64,000 bases of DNA from NCBI RefSeq assembly GCF_002272015.1, contig NZ_NPBY01000059.1:38693-102692 (forward strand), given 5' to 3'. Of this stretch, positions 8,488 to 18,882 are shown piece by piece; positions within the stretch are counted from its first letter, which is position 1, and every line of letters begins with the position of its first letter. The notes under the pieces were generated by a model. That model searched no databases and was not told where the DNA came from. It saw only the letters and a program-made list of their open reading frames with translations. The DNA comes from Paenibacillus campinasensis. GTDB lineage: Bacteria; Bacillota; Bacilli; Paenibacillales; Paenibacillaceae. The translations under genes and the position numbers were made by a program.

Positions 8488-9465
8488 ATGGCTAAAGATT
8501 TAGTTGAATTTCGAAATTTAAAAACGCATTTTCAAACCTCAGCAGGCACCGTGAAAGCCGTCGACGATGTGAGTTTCAAAATTCGCGAAGGCGAAACGCT
8601 GTGTGTAGTTGGTGAGTCCGGCTGCGGTAAAAGCGTGACTGCGATGTCGCTGATGCGTTTGATTGACGTTCCTCCTGTTGGAGGAGAGATCCTGTTTGAA
8701 GGCAAAGATCTGTTGAAGATGAGCAAGCGTGATATGAGCTTGATTCGCGGCAACGATATTGCCATGATCTTTCAGGAGCCAATGACCTCACTCAATCCCG
8801 TTCTAACGATTGGAGAGCAAATCGTGGAACCGATTATGCTTCACCAGCTTGTCAATCGGAAGGAAGCGAAACAGCGTGCGATTGAGCTGATCAATCTTGT
8901 AGGTATTCCGCGTGCGGAGAAGATCTTTGACTCTTACCCGCATGAATTGAGTGGCGGTATGCGCCAGCGGATCATGATTGCGATTGCGCTTAGCTGTAAT
9001 CCGAAGCTTCTGATCGCGGATGAGCCGACAACGGCGCTGGACGTTACTATCCAGGCCCAGATTCTCGACTTGATGCGTGATATCAAGGAGAAATTTAACA
9101 CCGCCATCATGCTGATTACTCATGACCTCGGTGTTGTGGCCGAGATGGCTGATTATGTGGTTGTTATGTATGCAGGGAAGGTCATTGAGGAAGCGCCGGT
9201 GATCGAGCTGTTCCAAAGGCCGAAGCATCCTTATACGAAAGGCCTGCTGAAAGCGAAGCCGGTGATTAACCAAAAGCAGGAGCGATTGTATTCGATTCCG
9301 GGACAGGTTCCAAACCCGGTGGATCTTGGAGACAACTGTCATTTCCATGATCGTTGCGAATTCTGCATGCAGATTTGCAAGGAGAAAGAACCCCCGCTTG
9401 GTACTGATCCGAACGGCCATAAGGTTGCCTGCTGGCTGTATGAAGAGGAGGGGAAAGTAGAATGA
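8488..9465 (+). CDS. oppD: Oligopeptide ABC transporter ATPase D
   Basis: 325 residues. Walker A Gly-Glu-Ser-Gly-Cys-Gly-Lys-Ser at 42-49, signature Leu-Ser-Gly-Gly-Met-Arg-Gln-Arg from 154, Walker B Leu-Leu-Ile-Ala-Asp-Glu-Pro from 174. The C-terminal oligopeptide-ATPase extension contains four Cys (His-Phe-His-Asp-Arg-Cys...Cys-Met-Gln-Ile-Cys), typical of the iron-sulfur-like cluster region in OppD/DppD proteins. It powers peptide import with the F subunit. It overlaps the next gene by four bases (ATGA), indicating translational coupling. Confidence 0.95.
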   Translation: MAKDLVEFRNLKTHFQTSAGTVKAVDDVSFKIREGETLCVVGESGCGKSVTAMSLMRLIDVPPVGGEILFEGKDLLKMSKRDMSLIRGNDIAMIFQEPMTSLNPVLTIGEQIVEPIMLHQLVNRKEAKQRAIELINLVGIPRAEKIFDSYPHELSGGMRQRIMIAIALSCNPKLLIADEPTTALDVTIQAQILDLMRDIKEKFNTAIMLITHDLGVVAEMADYVVVMYAGKVIEEAPVIELFQRPKHPYTKGLLKAKPVINQKQERLYSIPGQVPNPVDLGDNCHFHDRCEFCMQICKEKEPPLGTDPNGHKVACWLYEEEGKVE

Positions 9466-10427
9466 GTCAAGCGCTGATTGAAGTTAATAACCTGAAGAAA
9501 TACTTCCCTGTCACCGGCGGCATTCTGCAGCGTACGGTAGGCCATGTTCGAGCGGTAGATGGCGTTAGCTTCACGATCAATAAGGGTGAATCCTTCGGTC
9601 TTGTGGGTGAGTCAGGCTGCGGCAAGAGCACCATCGGGCGTACCATTCTGCGACTGCTGGAAAAGACGGAAGGCAAGGTCATCTTCCAAGGGCAAGATAT
9701 TCATGAGCTGCCTAAGGAGAAAATGCGTACGTTGCGTCCGAAAATGCAAATTGTTTTCCAGGACCCATTCAGCTCCCTGAACCCAAGGATCAAGGTCGGT
9801 GAGGCGATTGGCGAGGCTCTTATTGACCATCGGTTAGTAAGCAGAAAAGAATTGAAGGACCGGGTTATTGAAACGCTGGAAATCTGCGGACTTGCAGCGT
9901 ATCACTATGACCGTTACCCGCATGAGTTCTCGGGTGGTCAGCGCCAACGCATCGGGATTGCACGGGCGCTGATTATGAACCCGGATTTCATCGTTGCCGA
10001 CGAGCCGGTTTCCGCACTGGACGTATCGATTCAGGCACAAATCATTAACCTACTGAGCGATCTGCAGCGGGATAAACAGCTGACCTATCTGTTCATCTCC
10101 CATGATCTTAGTGTGGTGGAGCATCTGTGTGACCGGATAGGAGTTATGTACCTCGGATCGATGGTGGAGATGGCGAGCAAGGAAGAGCTGTTCCGTAATC
10201 CGCTGCATCCGTACACGAAAGCGCTGCTGTCTGCGGTGCCTGTTCCGGATCCGACGCTGAAGAGAGAACGGATCGTCCTCACAGGGGACATTCCGAGCCC
10301 GGCGAACCCGCCTTCAGGCTGCAAGTTCCATACTCGCTGCCCGCTGGCTTCCGACCTGTGCAAACAGCAGGTGCCGGAGTACCGGAATGTGGGCAACAAT
10401 CATTTTGTTGCCTGCCACTACGCTTAA
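9462..10427 (+). CDS. oppF: Oligopeptide ABC transporter ATPase F
   Basis: 321 residues. Walker A Gly-Glu-Ser-Gly-Cys-Gly-Lys-Ser at 49-56, signature Phe-Ser-Gly-Gly-Gln-Arg-Gln-Arg, Walker B Phe-Ile-Val-Ala-Asp-Glu-Pro. The C-terminal Cys-rich extension (Cys-Lys-Phe-His-Thr-Arg-Cys-Pro...Cys-Lys-Gln) matches the OppF class. It is last gene of the operon and forms the second half of the ATPase heterodimer. A strong terminator begins 39 bases after the stop. Confidence 0.95.
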   Translation: MSQALIEVNNLKKYFPVTGGILQRTVGHVRAVDGVSFTINKGESFGLVGESGCGKSTIGRTILRLLEKTEGKVIFQGQDIHELPKEKMRTLRPKMQIVFQDPFSSLNPRIKVGEAIGEALIDHRLVSRKELKDRVIETLEICGLAAYHYDRYPHEFSGGQRQRIGIARALIMNPDFIVADEPVSALDVSIQAQIINLLSDLQRDKQLTYLFISHDLSVVEHLCDRIGVMYLGSMVEMASKEELFRNPLHPYTKALLSAVPVPDPTLKRERIVLTGDIPSPANPPSGCKFHTRCPLASDLCKQQVPEYRNVGNNHFVACHYA

Positions 10428-10465
10428 TACAAATCATCGAAATCTCATATTTGCAGACTAGATGC

Positions 10466-10503
10466 CAGGCCTCTTCGAGTGATTCACTCGAAGAGGCCTG
10501 TTT
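10466..10503 (+). terminator. Terminator of the opp operon
   Basis: Nearly unbroken 17-bp inverted repeat (10466-10482 with 10484-10500; arms begin CAGGCCTCTTCGAG) followed by TTT. Almost symmetrical, so it could act in both directions. Confidence 0.85.
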
Positions 10504-10610
10504 GTCATGGCCAATGATACCGCGTTACATAAATTTCCACTTAACTTTTTTTGAAAAAATGCAGACCAAACGCCGTTTTCAACCGTCTTATATATACGGA
10601 GGGCTTTTTC

Positions 10611-11588
10611 ATGATGAAAAAACGGTGGCTTATTATCCTATGCATAGGTTTAGTCGTGATATTTGTCGGTACGGTATTATTTTCAAATACAGAACGCCTC
10701 GGTTTTAAGCCTGCCATCAACGCGCAAGCGGTCGTTCTGATGGAGATTGACACAGGGCGGATTCTTGTCAATCACAATGGAGAGATGCCTTTGCCGCCGG
10801 CAAGCATGTCCAATTTGATGACAGAGCTGATCATTCTCGAAGATCTCAAGGCCGGAAGAATATCCTGGGACGACGAGGTTGCCATCAGCGAGGAAGCATC
10901 CACCATCGGAGGCGTTCAGCTGTCTCTTAAAGAAGGCGATGTACTAACCGTTCGCGAGCTGTTTCAAAGCGTAGCGGTTTACTCGGCCAATGATGCCGCT
11001 ATGGCGCTGGCTCAGCATGCATCCGGCTCCGAGAAGGCTTTCGTGCAGCGGATGAACGCCAAGGCGAAGGAGATCGGACTGTCGAGCCATACGCGCTTTA
11101 GCAGCGCATCCGCGATTGATGGCCGGGGAAGCGGGAAGGCCGGTTCCGGGCAGGATGAAGGGACTAGAATGACAGCAAGAGATACGGCGCTGCTGGCTGC
11201 TCATCTTATTGATCATCATCCCGATGTTCTCACTGCCTCGAGCCAGACTCAACTGAAGATTGTGGGACGTGATTTATACTTAAGCAACACGAACTGGATG
11301 CTCCCTTCCTTGAGAGGTCCCTACTCCTATGAGGGCACAGACGGGTTGAAAACAGGGTACAACGAACAGCTTGGCTACTGCTTTACAGGCACGGCGGAGA
11401 GACAAGGGACGCGGCTGATTGCCGTCGTTATGGGAACGCCGACGAAGGAAGCCAGGTTTGAGGAAACGCGCAAGCTGTTTGAATACGGCTTCTCCAAAAC
11501 ATTAAGCTGGAAAGAAAGACTCGGAGACTGGATGACGCATCCGGTAGCGGCTGAGGCCGTCACTCACGAGTCTTTCTCACGCCTATAG
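10611..11588 (+). CDS. DD-carboxypeptidase-like protein (peptidase S11) lacking the SxxK lysine
   Basis: 325 residues with one N-terminal membrane anchor (about 5-25) and a peptidase S11 / low-molecular-weight PBP domain. Family blocks: Pro-Pro-Ala-Ser65-Met-Ser-Asn68-Leu-Met-Thr, Tyr-Ser125-Ala-Asn127 (SxN) and Lys247-Thr-Gly (KTG). The first block should be Ser-x-x-Lys; here the codon is AAT (Asn) at 10812-10814, which would remove the general base of acylation. Start: the frame is open upstream, but CGGAGGG sits about 7 bases before the ATG at 10611 and the signal anchor begins there. Everything else is family-like, so either a recently inactivated enzyme, a substrate-binding homologue or a sequencing error is possible. 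Confidence 0.88.
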   Translation: MMKKRWLIILCIGLVVIFVGTVLFSNTERLGFKPAINAQAVVLMEIDTGRILVNHNGEMPLPPASMSNLMTELIILEDLKAGRISWDDEVAISEEASTIGGVQLSLKEGDVLTVRELFQSVAVYSANDAAMALAQHASGSEKAFVQRMNAKAKEIGLSSHTRFSSASAIDGRGSGKAGSGQDEGTRMTARDTALLAAHLIDHHPDVLTASSQTQLKIVGRDLYLSNTNWMLPSLRGPYSYEGTDGLKTGYNEQLGYCFTGTAERQGTRLIAVVMGTPTKEARFEETRKLFEYGFSKTLSWKERLGDWMTHPVAAEAVTHESFSRL

Positions 11589-11647
11589 GAATCTAGCATT
11601 CCATGTAATAGAAACTGAGGTATATGTTGTGAATACCGTCTGAGAGG

Positions 11648-11676
11648 TTCACATTTCACAAGCCGCTGGTTACAAT
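11648..11676 (+). promoter_or_regulatory. Candidate promoter of the LCP gene
   Basis: TTCACA (11648-11653), a 17-base spacer, TACAAT (11671-11676), 215 bases before the LCP start. The intervening leader has several short inverted segments (for example GAGTGATGACGATGACTC) but no gene. Confidence 0.55.
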
Positions 11677-11891
11677 AGAGCCCGGGGAGTGATGACGATG
11701 ACTCACCGTTAGGTGACGTCCTGGCTCGCCAGAAGCTGCCTGTGACATGGCGTGATGACCCAGACCCAGTGTGTCAGAAGATAGCGTCCCGTTTAATAGT
11801 AAAAGGGAGGTTAGCGCCCTCTTCCCGCCGATGCCTGGCTCTTGGAAAAGGATAAATAAATATTTTCATATATAAAGAAGGAATCTGACTC

Positions 11892-12872
11892 ATGAAGAGG
11901 AAAACAATATATATTACCCTTGCTGTCCTGCTGGTTGCGGGTGCAACCGCATGGATGTTCCGAACCCAGCTAGCGGTGATGGCGTTCGATCTGTTCATGG
12001 CAGAAGAGGTTGAGAACTCCTTGCAGCGGTCGTATAAGCCGCTCGAAGGTAGTCAAGCGCCCGATCCGGTGATGCTTCAGAGCAAGCCGTTCTCGGTCAT
12101 GCTGCTGGGAAGCGACCAGCGCGAGAATGAACCTGCCCGTTCAGACACGATGATCTATGCTGTTGTGCGTCCGAAAGAATCCAAGGTATTGCTCATATCG
12201 GTTCCACGCGACACGTACACCGACATTATCGGGCGTGGCAGCAAGGATAAGATTACGCATGCGTTTGCCTTTGGAGGCCACCAGATGGCCAAGGACACGA
12301 TGGAGGCTTTCCTGGATAAGAGGATTGATTATTACGCATCGATTAATTTCCAGGGTTTGAAAGATGTTGTTGATGCGATGGGCGGCGTGGCGCTGCCGAT
12401 CGGCAAGGATATTGTCAATAAGGGAAGAGATCACGAGAAGTTCACGATAGAAGCCAACAAACCGATATATAACGGGGAAGAGGCTTTGAACTATGTAAGA
12501 TATCGGGAGGATAGCGATTTTAACCGGGCCAAGCGTCAGCAGGTGTTTCTCGATGTGGCCGCCAAGCGGCTCAGACAGCCTGACCAGATTGGCAAGGTTC
12601 CGGAATTGATCGAGATTATGGGAGACAACTTCCAGACCGATATGCAGCCTAAATTTATCATTGATCTGGCCAAACAGATGCTGACCGGGGGCAAGGTCGA
12701 TATGACCAGCTTTACGATTATGGGTGACGGGATGCGGATTGGCGGCATTTACTACAACGATCCCGACCTGGAGGATGTTCGCGAAGCCCGGGCGTTGATT
12801 GACAACTGGATGAATCCCGATACGAAGGCGGATCAGCTGCTGAAACCGCGCGATGCGGATGTACAAATATGA
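11892..12872 (+). CDS. LytR-CpsA-Psr (LCP) family cell-wall glycopolymer transferase
   Basis: 326 residues: a single N-terminal membrane helix (about 5-23), then an extracellular LCP domain from about 66 to 220. Diagnostic residues include Leu-Leu-Gly-Ser-Asp, Ala-Arg-Ser-Asp-Thr-Met (pyrophosphate/lipid-binding Arg and Asp), Ser-Val-Pro-Arg-Asp-Thr and Tyr-Val-Arg-Tyr-Arg followed by Asp-Phe-Asn-Arg-Ala-Lys-Arg-Gln. LCP enzymes attach teichoic acid or related polymers to peptidoglycan. AAGAAGGAA precedes the ATG. It sits next to another cell-wall gene but has its own promoter. Confidence 0.92.
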   Translation: MKRKTIYITLAVLLVAGATAWMFRTQLAVMAFDLFMAEEVENSLQRSYKPLEGSQAPDPVMLQSKPFSVMLLGSDQRENEPARSDTMIYAVVRPKESKVLLISVPRDTYTDIIGRGSKDKITHAFAFGGHQMAKDTMEAFLDKRIDYYASINFQGLKDVVDAMGGVALPIGKDIVNKGRDHEKFTIEANKPIYNGEEALNYVRYREDSDFNRAKRQQVFLDVAAKRLRQPDQIGKVPELIEIMGDNFQTDMQPKFIIDLAKQMLTGGKVDMTSFTIMGDGMRIGGIYYNDPDLEDVREARALIDNWMNPDTKADQLLKPRDADVQI

Positions 12873-13059
12873 CTGCGCTCCGCCGCCTCCGGCCGGACCG
12901 GATCGGCGGATTCGCGTGTCATTCCAATAATAGTGATTCAGCAGTCCGGAATTGGCTGCTGATTTTGTGTCCCCGATGAATGGGAATTGCCTCCAGCAAC
13001 GTATGTATGGGTATAAGGGTAAAATGGCTTTTGGCAAAGGTCATAAGGAGGATAACAGA

Positions 13060-13494
13060 ATGAATATCGCGTTCTTTCTATTACCGAAACAAGACGTGAT
13101 TTGTTTAACGCTTGATTCCACGCTCAGGCAGACGCTGGAGCGGATGGAATACCACAGGTACACGGCTGTGCCTGTACTGAATGATAACGGGGAGTATGCC
13201 GGCACGGTAACCGAAGGGGACCTGCTGTGGCATATGAAGAACTCCGGCGGCAAGATTACTTTTGAGAACGCTTCAAAGTTTGTGCTTAAGGATGTCCCGT
13301 TTCGAATGGATATTAAGCCGGTGTCGATCGACGCCAACATGGAGGATTTGATCAATCTGGCGAAGGTGCAGAACTTTGTGCCGGTTGTGGACGATATGAA
13401 CCGGTTTATCGGCATCGTCCGCCGCAGCCTGATTATTGAATATTGCGAACGTTTTGTGTCCAAGGAGACGGTTGAGCCGCAGGGAGCTTCGTAA
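13060..13494 (+). CDS. Tandem CBS-domain protein
   Basis: 144 residues made of two CBS motifs: residues about 10-65 (Thr-Leu-Glu-Arg-Met...Tyr-Thr-Ala-Val-Pro-Val-Leu-Asn-Asp...Gly-Thr-Val-Thr-Glu-Gly-Asp-Leu) and 85-135 (Phe-Val-Pro-Val-Val-Asp-Asp...Gly-Ile-Val-Arg-Arg). CBS pairs bind adenine nucleotides; in Bacillales, small stand-alone CBS proteins such as DarB bind c-di-AMP. Because gdpP lies 1.5 kb downstream, a c-di-AMP link is attractive but only inferred. The start at 13060 follows ATAAGGAGG; the longer open frame has no ribosome site. Confidence 0.85.
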   Translation: MNIAFFLLPKQDVICLTLDSTLRQTLERMEYHRYTAVPVLNDNGEYAGTVTEGDLLWHMKNSGGKITFENASKFVLKDVPFRMDIKPVSIDANMEDLINLAKVQNFVPVVDDMNRFIGIVRRSLIIEYCERFVSKETVEPQGAS

Positions 13495-13608
13495 GAAGCC
13501 GGCAGTTGTACCGGCAGGGGCGTGTAACCGCGAGTGATGGCGGGATGCACGTCCTATTTATTTGCGGATTGCAGGAAGTGAGGCTTATGCATCCGGGGCC
13601 GGGGGGCT

Positions 13609-13639
13609 TTGTGTGAGTGGGATTTTTTTGTGCTATAAT
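13609..13639 (+). promoter_or_regulatory. Candidate extended -10 promoter for the MazG-like/DUF2232/gdpP/rplI operon
   Basis: TGCTATAAT at 13631-13639 is an extended -10 with a perfect hexamer. A weak TTGTGT (13609-13614) lies at 19 bases spacing, compensated by the TGn element. It is 33 bases before the MazG-like start. Confidence 0.6.
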
Positions 13640-13671
13640 GGAGAATAAAGCTTTTTCGGGGAGAGATGGGG

Positions 13672-13983
13672 ATGTCAAATATGCCGAAAGACTTGGATGT
13701 AGCCAAACGGGCCAAAGTCATTGAATGGCTCAAAACGGAAGTGATTGACAATGTATCCCGGTTGTTCAAAGCTTTATGGGAAGGAAGTACCACCAAGGTT
13801 GCAGACAGTTTGGCAAGCCTGATGATGAGCTCCTACATACTAGGGCGCAGGCTGGGCATGTCGTATCGGGATTTAGACAGTCTCTTATTGGAGAAATTGA
13901 AAAAGCATAAGCAGGAAGGTCACCAGCTTGAGGATTGGTACCAGGACATATCCGCGCTAGAAGAACATTTGCGTAAGAGGTGA
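13672..13983 (+). CDS. MazG-like family protein
   Basis: 103 residues, helical, matching the short MazG-like proteins found just upstream of the DUF2232/gdpP genes in Bacillales. Seen: Trp-Leu-Lys-Thr-Glu-Val...Leu-Phe-Lys-Ala-Leu-Trp-Glu-Gly...Ala-Asp-Ser-Leu-Ala-Ser-Leu-Met-Met-Ser-Ser-Tyr-Ile-Leu-Gly-Arg-Arg. The Glu/Asp metal ligands of true MazG pyrophosphohydrolases are not obvious, so enzymatic activity is uncertain. The ATG at 13672 is preferred over 13666 because CGGGGAGAG is then correctly spaced. Its stop overlaps the next GTG start. Confidence 0.75.
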   Translation: MSNMPKDLDVAKRAKVIEWLKTEVIDNVSRLFKALWEGSTTKVADSLASLMMSSYILGRRLGMSYRDLDSLLLEKLKKHKQEGHQLEDWYQDISALEEHLRKR

Positions 13984-14903
13984 ACATATTGAAACTTCGC
14001 TGGACTACAGCGGCTTGGAGCATCATCTATCTGTTGCTGCTGCTTTCGCTTGTAACACCATTTTCGATCGTGACCGCATTTTTGCTCGTTCTGCCGGTTG
14101 CGATTCTGTTTACGGCGTTAGATACTAGATCATTTATTGTGCACATCGCACCAGTATGGATTATTGCGATGTTGATTGAACCGTTTTTCCTGTTGCTGGC
14201 GCTGTATTTCTTAATACCGGGACTTGTGTTCGGGTACTTGTACCGCAAAAGAAGACCGGCGATGCAGGTGCTCAAATACGGGATCGCAGTCCTGCTGCTT
14301 GAGATGCTTGTCCTGCTGATGGTAAGCACAACCTTCTTCGAGTTGAGTTTGTCGCGGTATGTGGATGAGATCGTACAGATGACCACAGCTCCGCTGACAG
14401 AAATGGGTGTGAACAGCAGTCTGGGCAGCCAGTTCTGGACAGAGGCAGACACCGCCGCATTAAAGGACAGAACGATGCAGCTGGTGCCGTTTGCGATGAT
14501 TATCAGCGCGTTCCTGATGACGGTGGTTACGCATGCGCTGGCCCGTCCGACCTTGAACAGCATGGGGCTGTCCGTACCCCGGTTGAAGCCGGCTAGAGAG
14601 TGGATGATGCCGCGCTCCTTGCTCTGGTATTACCTGCTTATTTTTTTCATAAGCTTGGCTATCCGAGATTCGGACAACAACTTTATGCATTTGATTGTAG
14701 CCAACGCGATGCCGCTGCTGCAGATCTGTTTCATGATTCAGGCGCTGGGATTCTTCTATTTCCTCGCCCATGAGAAAAAGTGGCACCCCGTCATTCCGCT
14801 GTTGACGGCTATTCCGATTGTCCTGTTTCCACCGGCGATCATTGTCGGCATCATAGACCTGGCGTTTCCACTTCGTCAAGCGATCAGTAAAAACAAAAGA
14901 TAG
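13980..14903 (+). CDS. yybS: DUF2232 integral membrane protein (YybS-like)
   Basis: 307 residues with about eight hydrophobic segments spread over the full length, e.g. 10-50, 55-85, 95-115, 165-185, 210-300. Gene order (YybS, GdpP, L9, DnaB) is that of Bacillus. The GTG start overlaps the MazG-like stop (GTGA), with AAGAGG upstream, so translation is coupled. Function unknown; the conserved neighbourhood suggests a role near c-di-AMP signalling or the envelope. Confidence 0.87.
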   Translation: MNILKLRWTTAAWSIIYLLLLLSLVTPFSIVTAFLLVLPVAILFTALDTRSFIVHIAPVWIIAMLIEPFFLLLALYFLIPGLVFGYLYRKRRPAMQVLKYGIAVLLLEMLVLLMVSTTFFELSLSRYVDEIVQMTTAPLTEMGVNSSLGSQFWTEADTAALKDRTMQLVPFAMIISAFLMTVVTHALARPTLNSMGLSVPRLKPAREWMMPRSLLWYYLLIFFISLAIRDSDNNFMHLIVANAMPLLQICFMIQALGFFYFLAHEKKWHPVIPLLTAIPIVLFPPAIIVGIIDLAFPLRQAISKNKR

Positions 14904-14914
14904 GGTGATCAGTC

Positions 14915-16906
14915 ATGCCTAAATTTCTGCAGAAACGCTGGCACGGCTATCATACCGTTTGGGCGTTCGCACTGGTACTCCTGCTAGTGATCCTGCTGTC
15001 TTACTATAATACGATTCTCGGCATCATCGCATTGCTGCTGGCGGTGGTTGGCGGCTACACGATGCTGAAGGCAGAGATGAAATTCCGCCGGGAGCTGGTG
15101 GATTACATCGGCGAGCTGTCCTTTCGTATTCAGAGGGTCGAGGGCGAAGCCATCAGCGCTCTTCCAATCGGCATTGTGCTATACAGCGAAGACAAGACGG
15201 TGGAGTGGCATAATCAGTTCGTGCTGAACATGTTTCCTCACGAGAAGCTGGTCGGGCAGTCATTGAACGAACTGTTTCCGCAGCTGAGCACATCGATGCG
15301 TGATGCCAAGGATGGCAAGGAGCCTGCGCCCGAGAGGTTCCGGCTGGAAATCGCGCATGAGGACAAGCATTACGAAGCGACAGTTATTCCGGAGGAACGT
15401 CTAATCTATCTGGACGAGATTACCGAGCTGGCCGTGCTTCGTCAACGATACGAAGAAGAGCGGCTGGCGCTCGGGATTATTATGATGGACAACATGGACG
15501 AGGCTTCGCAAGGAATGGATGACCAGCAGCGGACCGCACTCATTGCCAAGGTGACCAGCGAAATTACGGATTGGGCGCGCGAGTTCAACGTATACCTGCG
15601 CAGACTGTCGTCTGACCGCTATCTGATGATGCTGAACAAGCGTTCGCTGGATGCGCTCGAGAACAGCCGTTTCGTGATTCTGGACGAGGTCCGGGAGATG
15701 ACAGCGGAGCTGAAGGTGCCGCTCACCTTGAGCGTGGGGCTGGCCTTCGGCTCGGACGATATCACCGAGCTGGGTCAGCTAGCCCAGTCCAGTCTCGATA
15801 TGGCGCTTGGACGGGGCGGGGATCAGGCCGCTGTGAAGGCTGGGCAACGCCTCTCCTTCTACGGAGGCAAATCCAATGCGGTGGAGAAGCGGACCAGGGT
15901 CCGGGCGCGGGTCATTTCCCATGCGCTGCGCGATCTGATGCAGGAGAGCGATCGCGTCATCATTATGGGGCATAAGCTGCCGGATATGGACGTGATCGGA
16001 GCTTCCATCGGTGTCCTGAAAGCGGCACAGCTGTACAATGTTGAGGCATTCATCGTGCTGGAGGGACTGAACCCGTCCATCCAGCGTTTGATGAGCGAGG
16101 TGCGCAAGGACGAGGCGCTCATGGACCGGTTCATCTCCCCGGAACAAGCGATGCAGCTGCTCAGCGAGCACTCCTTGCTCGTCGTTGTGGATACGCATAA
16201 GGCGTCGATGACGATGGAGCCGCGTCTGGTGGAGCGAGCCAGCCGGGTGGTCGTTATGGACCACCATCGCCGGGGCGAGGAGTTTATTAACGATGCGGTG
16301 CTCATATATCTTGAGCCCTATGCGTCGTCAACCTGTGAGCTGGTGACCGAAGTGCTGCAGTATATCCACGACCGCGTATCGCTGACGCCGCTGGAGGCCA
16401 CGGCGATCCTGGCGGGTATTACGGTTGATACGAAGCATTATGCGCTGCACACCGGGTCCCGCACGTTTGAGGCGGCCGGTTTCCTGCGGCGGCATGGTGC
16501 CGACACGATGATGATCCAGCGGGTGATGAAGGAGGATTTGACGGAATTCATTGCCAAGGCAGAAATCGTGAAGCATGCTAGAATGGTATATGAACATATC
16601 GCACTTGCAGTCTCGAAGAGCGGGGAGAAGATTCCGCAGCTGCTTATAGCTCAGGTGGCAGATTTATTGCTGAATATGACCGATGTTCAAGCTTCATTCG
16701 TCATTAGCGAGCGTCCTGACGGCCGAATCGGCATCAGTGCCCGCTCGATGGGAAAGCTCAATGTCCAGGTCATCATGGAGCGGCTGGGCGGTGGCGGACA
16801 CTTAACGAACGCCGCAGTCCAGCTGAATACGACGCTGGAGGAAGCAGAGGAGAGGCTGCTGGAAGTACTGGCAGACATTGAAGCGAAAGAGGGGTTATTC
16901 GAATGA
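14915..16906 (+). CDS. gdpP: Cyclic-di-AMP phosphodiesterase GdpP
   Basis: 663 residues, the usual GdpP length. Order: two membrane helices (about 12-48), a PAS-like sensor (about 85-165), a degenerate GGDEF domain (about 175-300, with Ser-Ser-Asp-Arg-Tyr in place of the GGDEF motif) and a catalytic DHH/DHHA1 module. Metal ligands are present: His353, Asp357, Asp359 in Gly-His-Lys-Leu-Pro-Asp-Met-Asp and Asp449-His450-His451. The C terminus has the Gly-Gly-Gly-His motif of DHHA1. The enzyme hydrolyses c-di-AMP to pApA and so affects potassium and cell-wall homeostasis. It overlaps rplI by four bases. Confidence 0.96.
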   Translation: MPKFLQKRWHGYHTVWAFALVLLLVILLSYYNTILGIIALLLAVVGGYTMLKAEMKFRRELVDYIGELSFRIQRVEGEAISALPIGIVLYSEDKTVEWHNQFVLNMFPHEKLVGQSLNELFPQLSTSMRDAKDGKEPAPERFRLEIAHEDKHYEATVIPEERLIYLDEITELAVLRQRYEEERLALGIIMMDNMDEASQGMDDQQRTALIAKVTSEITDWAREFNVYLRRLSSDRYLMMLNKRSLDALENSRFVILDEVREMTAELKVPLTLSVGLAFGSDDITELGQLAQSSLDMALGRGGDQAAVKAGQRLSFYGGKSNAVEKRTRVRARVISHALRDLMQESDRVIIMGHKLPDMDVIGASIGVLKAAQLYNVEAFIVLEGLNPSIQRLMSEVRKDEALMDRFISPEQAMQLLSEHSLLVVVDTHKASMTMEPRLVERASRVVVMDHHRRGEEFINDAVLIYLEPYASSTCELVTEVLQYIHDRVSLTPLEATAILAGITVDTKHYALHTGSRTFEAAGFLRRHGADTMMIQRVMKEDLTEFIAKAEIVKHARMVYEHIALAVSKSGEKIPQLLIAQVADLLLNMTDVQASFVISERPDGRIGISARSMGKLNVQVIMERLGGGGHLTNAAVQLNTTLEEAEERLLEVLADIEAKEGLFE

Positions 16907-17346
16907 AAGTCATTTTTATCAAAGATATGAAGGGTCAAGGCAAGAAAGGCGAGGTTAAAGAGGTCTCGGAAGGCTATGCAACGAATTTCCTGTTCCCGCG
17001 CGGCATCGCTCGTCCGGCGACGGAAGGCAATATGAAGACTTTGCAGCAGCAAAATGCCTCCGAACAGAAGCGGAAGGCGGAAGAGAAGGAAGAAGCGGCG
17101 CAGCTCGGCAAGAAGCTGGATGAGATGACCGTTGTGCTGAAAGCAAAAGCCGGCGAGGGCGGACGATTGTTCGGCGCCATTACGAGCAAGCAGATTGCCG
17201 AAGCGTTGGCTGAGCAGAAGATTAAAATCGACAAACGCAAAATTGAACTGGGTGAGCCGATCCGCACGCTTGGCGTAACACAGGTGCCGGTGAAACTGCA
17301 TCCTGAGGTCAAAGCGACGCTCAAGGTTCAAATTACGGAGGAATAA
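16903..17346 (+). CDS. rplI: 50S ribosomal protein L9
   Basis: 147 residues. N-terminal domain Met-Lys-Val-Ile-Phe-Ile-Lys-Asp with Gly-x-Gly-Lys-Lys-Gly-Glu-Val-Lys-Glu-Val and Gly-Tyr-Ala-Thr-Asn-Phe-Leu (23S rRNA-binding), a long Glu/Lys/Gln connecting helix (45-75), and a C-terminal domain with Gly-Gly-Arg-Leu-Phe-Gly-Ala-Ile-Thr. Start ATG overlaps gdpP (ATGA). Confidence 0.96.
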   Translation: MKVIFIKDMKGQGKKGEVKEVSEGYATNFLFPRGIARPATEGNMKTLQQQNASEQKRKAEEKEEAAQLGKKLDEMTVVLKAKAGEGGRLFGAITSKQIAEALAEQKIKIDKRKIELGEPIRTLGVTQVPVKLHPEVKATLKVQITEE

Positions 17347-17348
17347 GC

Positions 17349-18701
<1,353 letters not shown>

Positions 18702-18713
<12 letters not shown>

Positions 18714-18733
18714 TTCAACCTTGCGGCTTTTTT
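18702..18733 (+). terminator. Terminator overlapping the dnaB stop
   Basis: GCCGCAGGG (18702-18710) pairs with CCTTGCGGC (18719-18727), with one wobble pair, followed by six Ts. The left arm lies inside the last dnaB codons. Confidence 0.85.
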
Positions 18734-18834
18734 GTGTGTTCTCGATGGTTCATATGTGCCGCGGGCTGTAAGATTGCGAGTATTCAAGGTCGTTTACCTG
18801 AGAGTTAACGGATTCAGTGTCCTGTTCTTGTCCT

Positions 18835-18878
18835 AATTCCGAACAATCATAAATTGGATAGTGGAATTGTTCGCTTTT
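18835..18878 (+). promoter_or_regulatory. Two inverted PurBoxes (PurR operator) upstream of purA
   Basis: AATTCCGAACAAT (18835-18847) and its inverted partner ATTGTTCGCTTTT (18866-18878). Both carry the CGAAC core of Bacillus PurR boxes in opposed orientation and lie just upstream of the purA -35. Spacing is similar to B. subtilis pur promoters. Repression by PurR relieved by PRPP is inferred from this. Confidence 0.8.
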
Positions 18879-18882
18879 GTAT

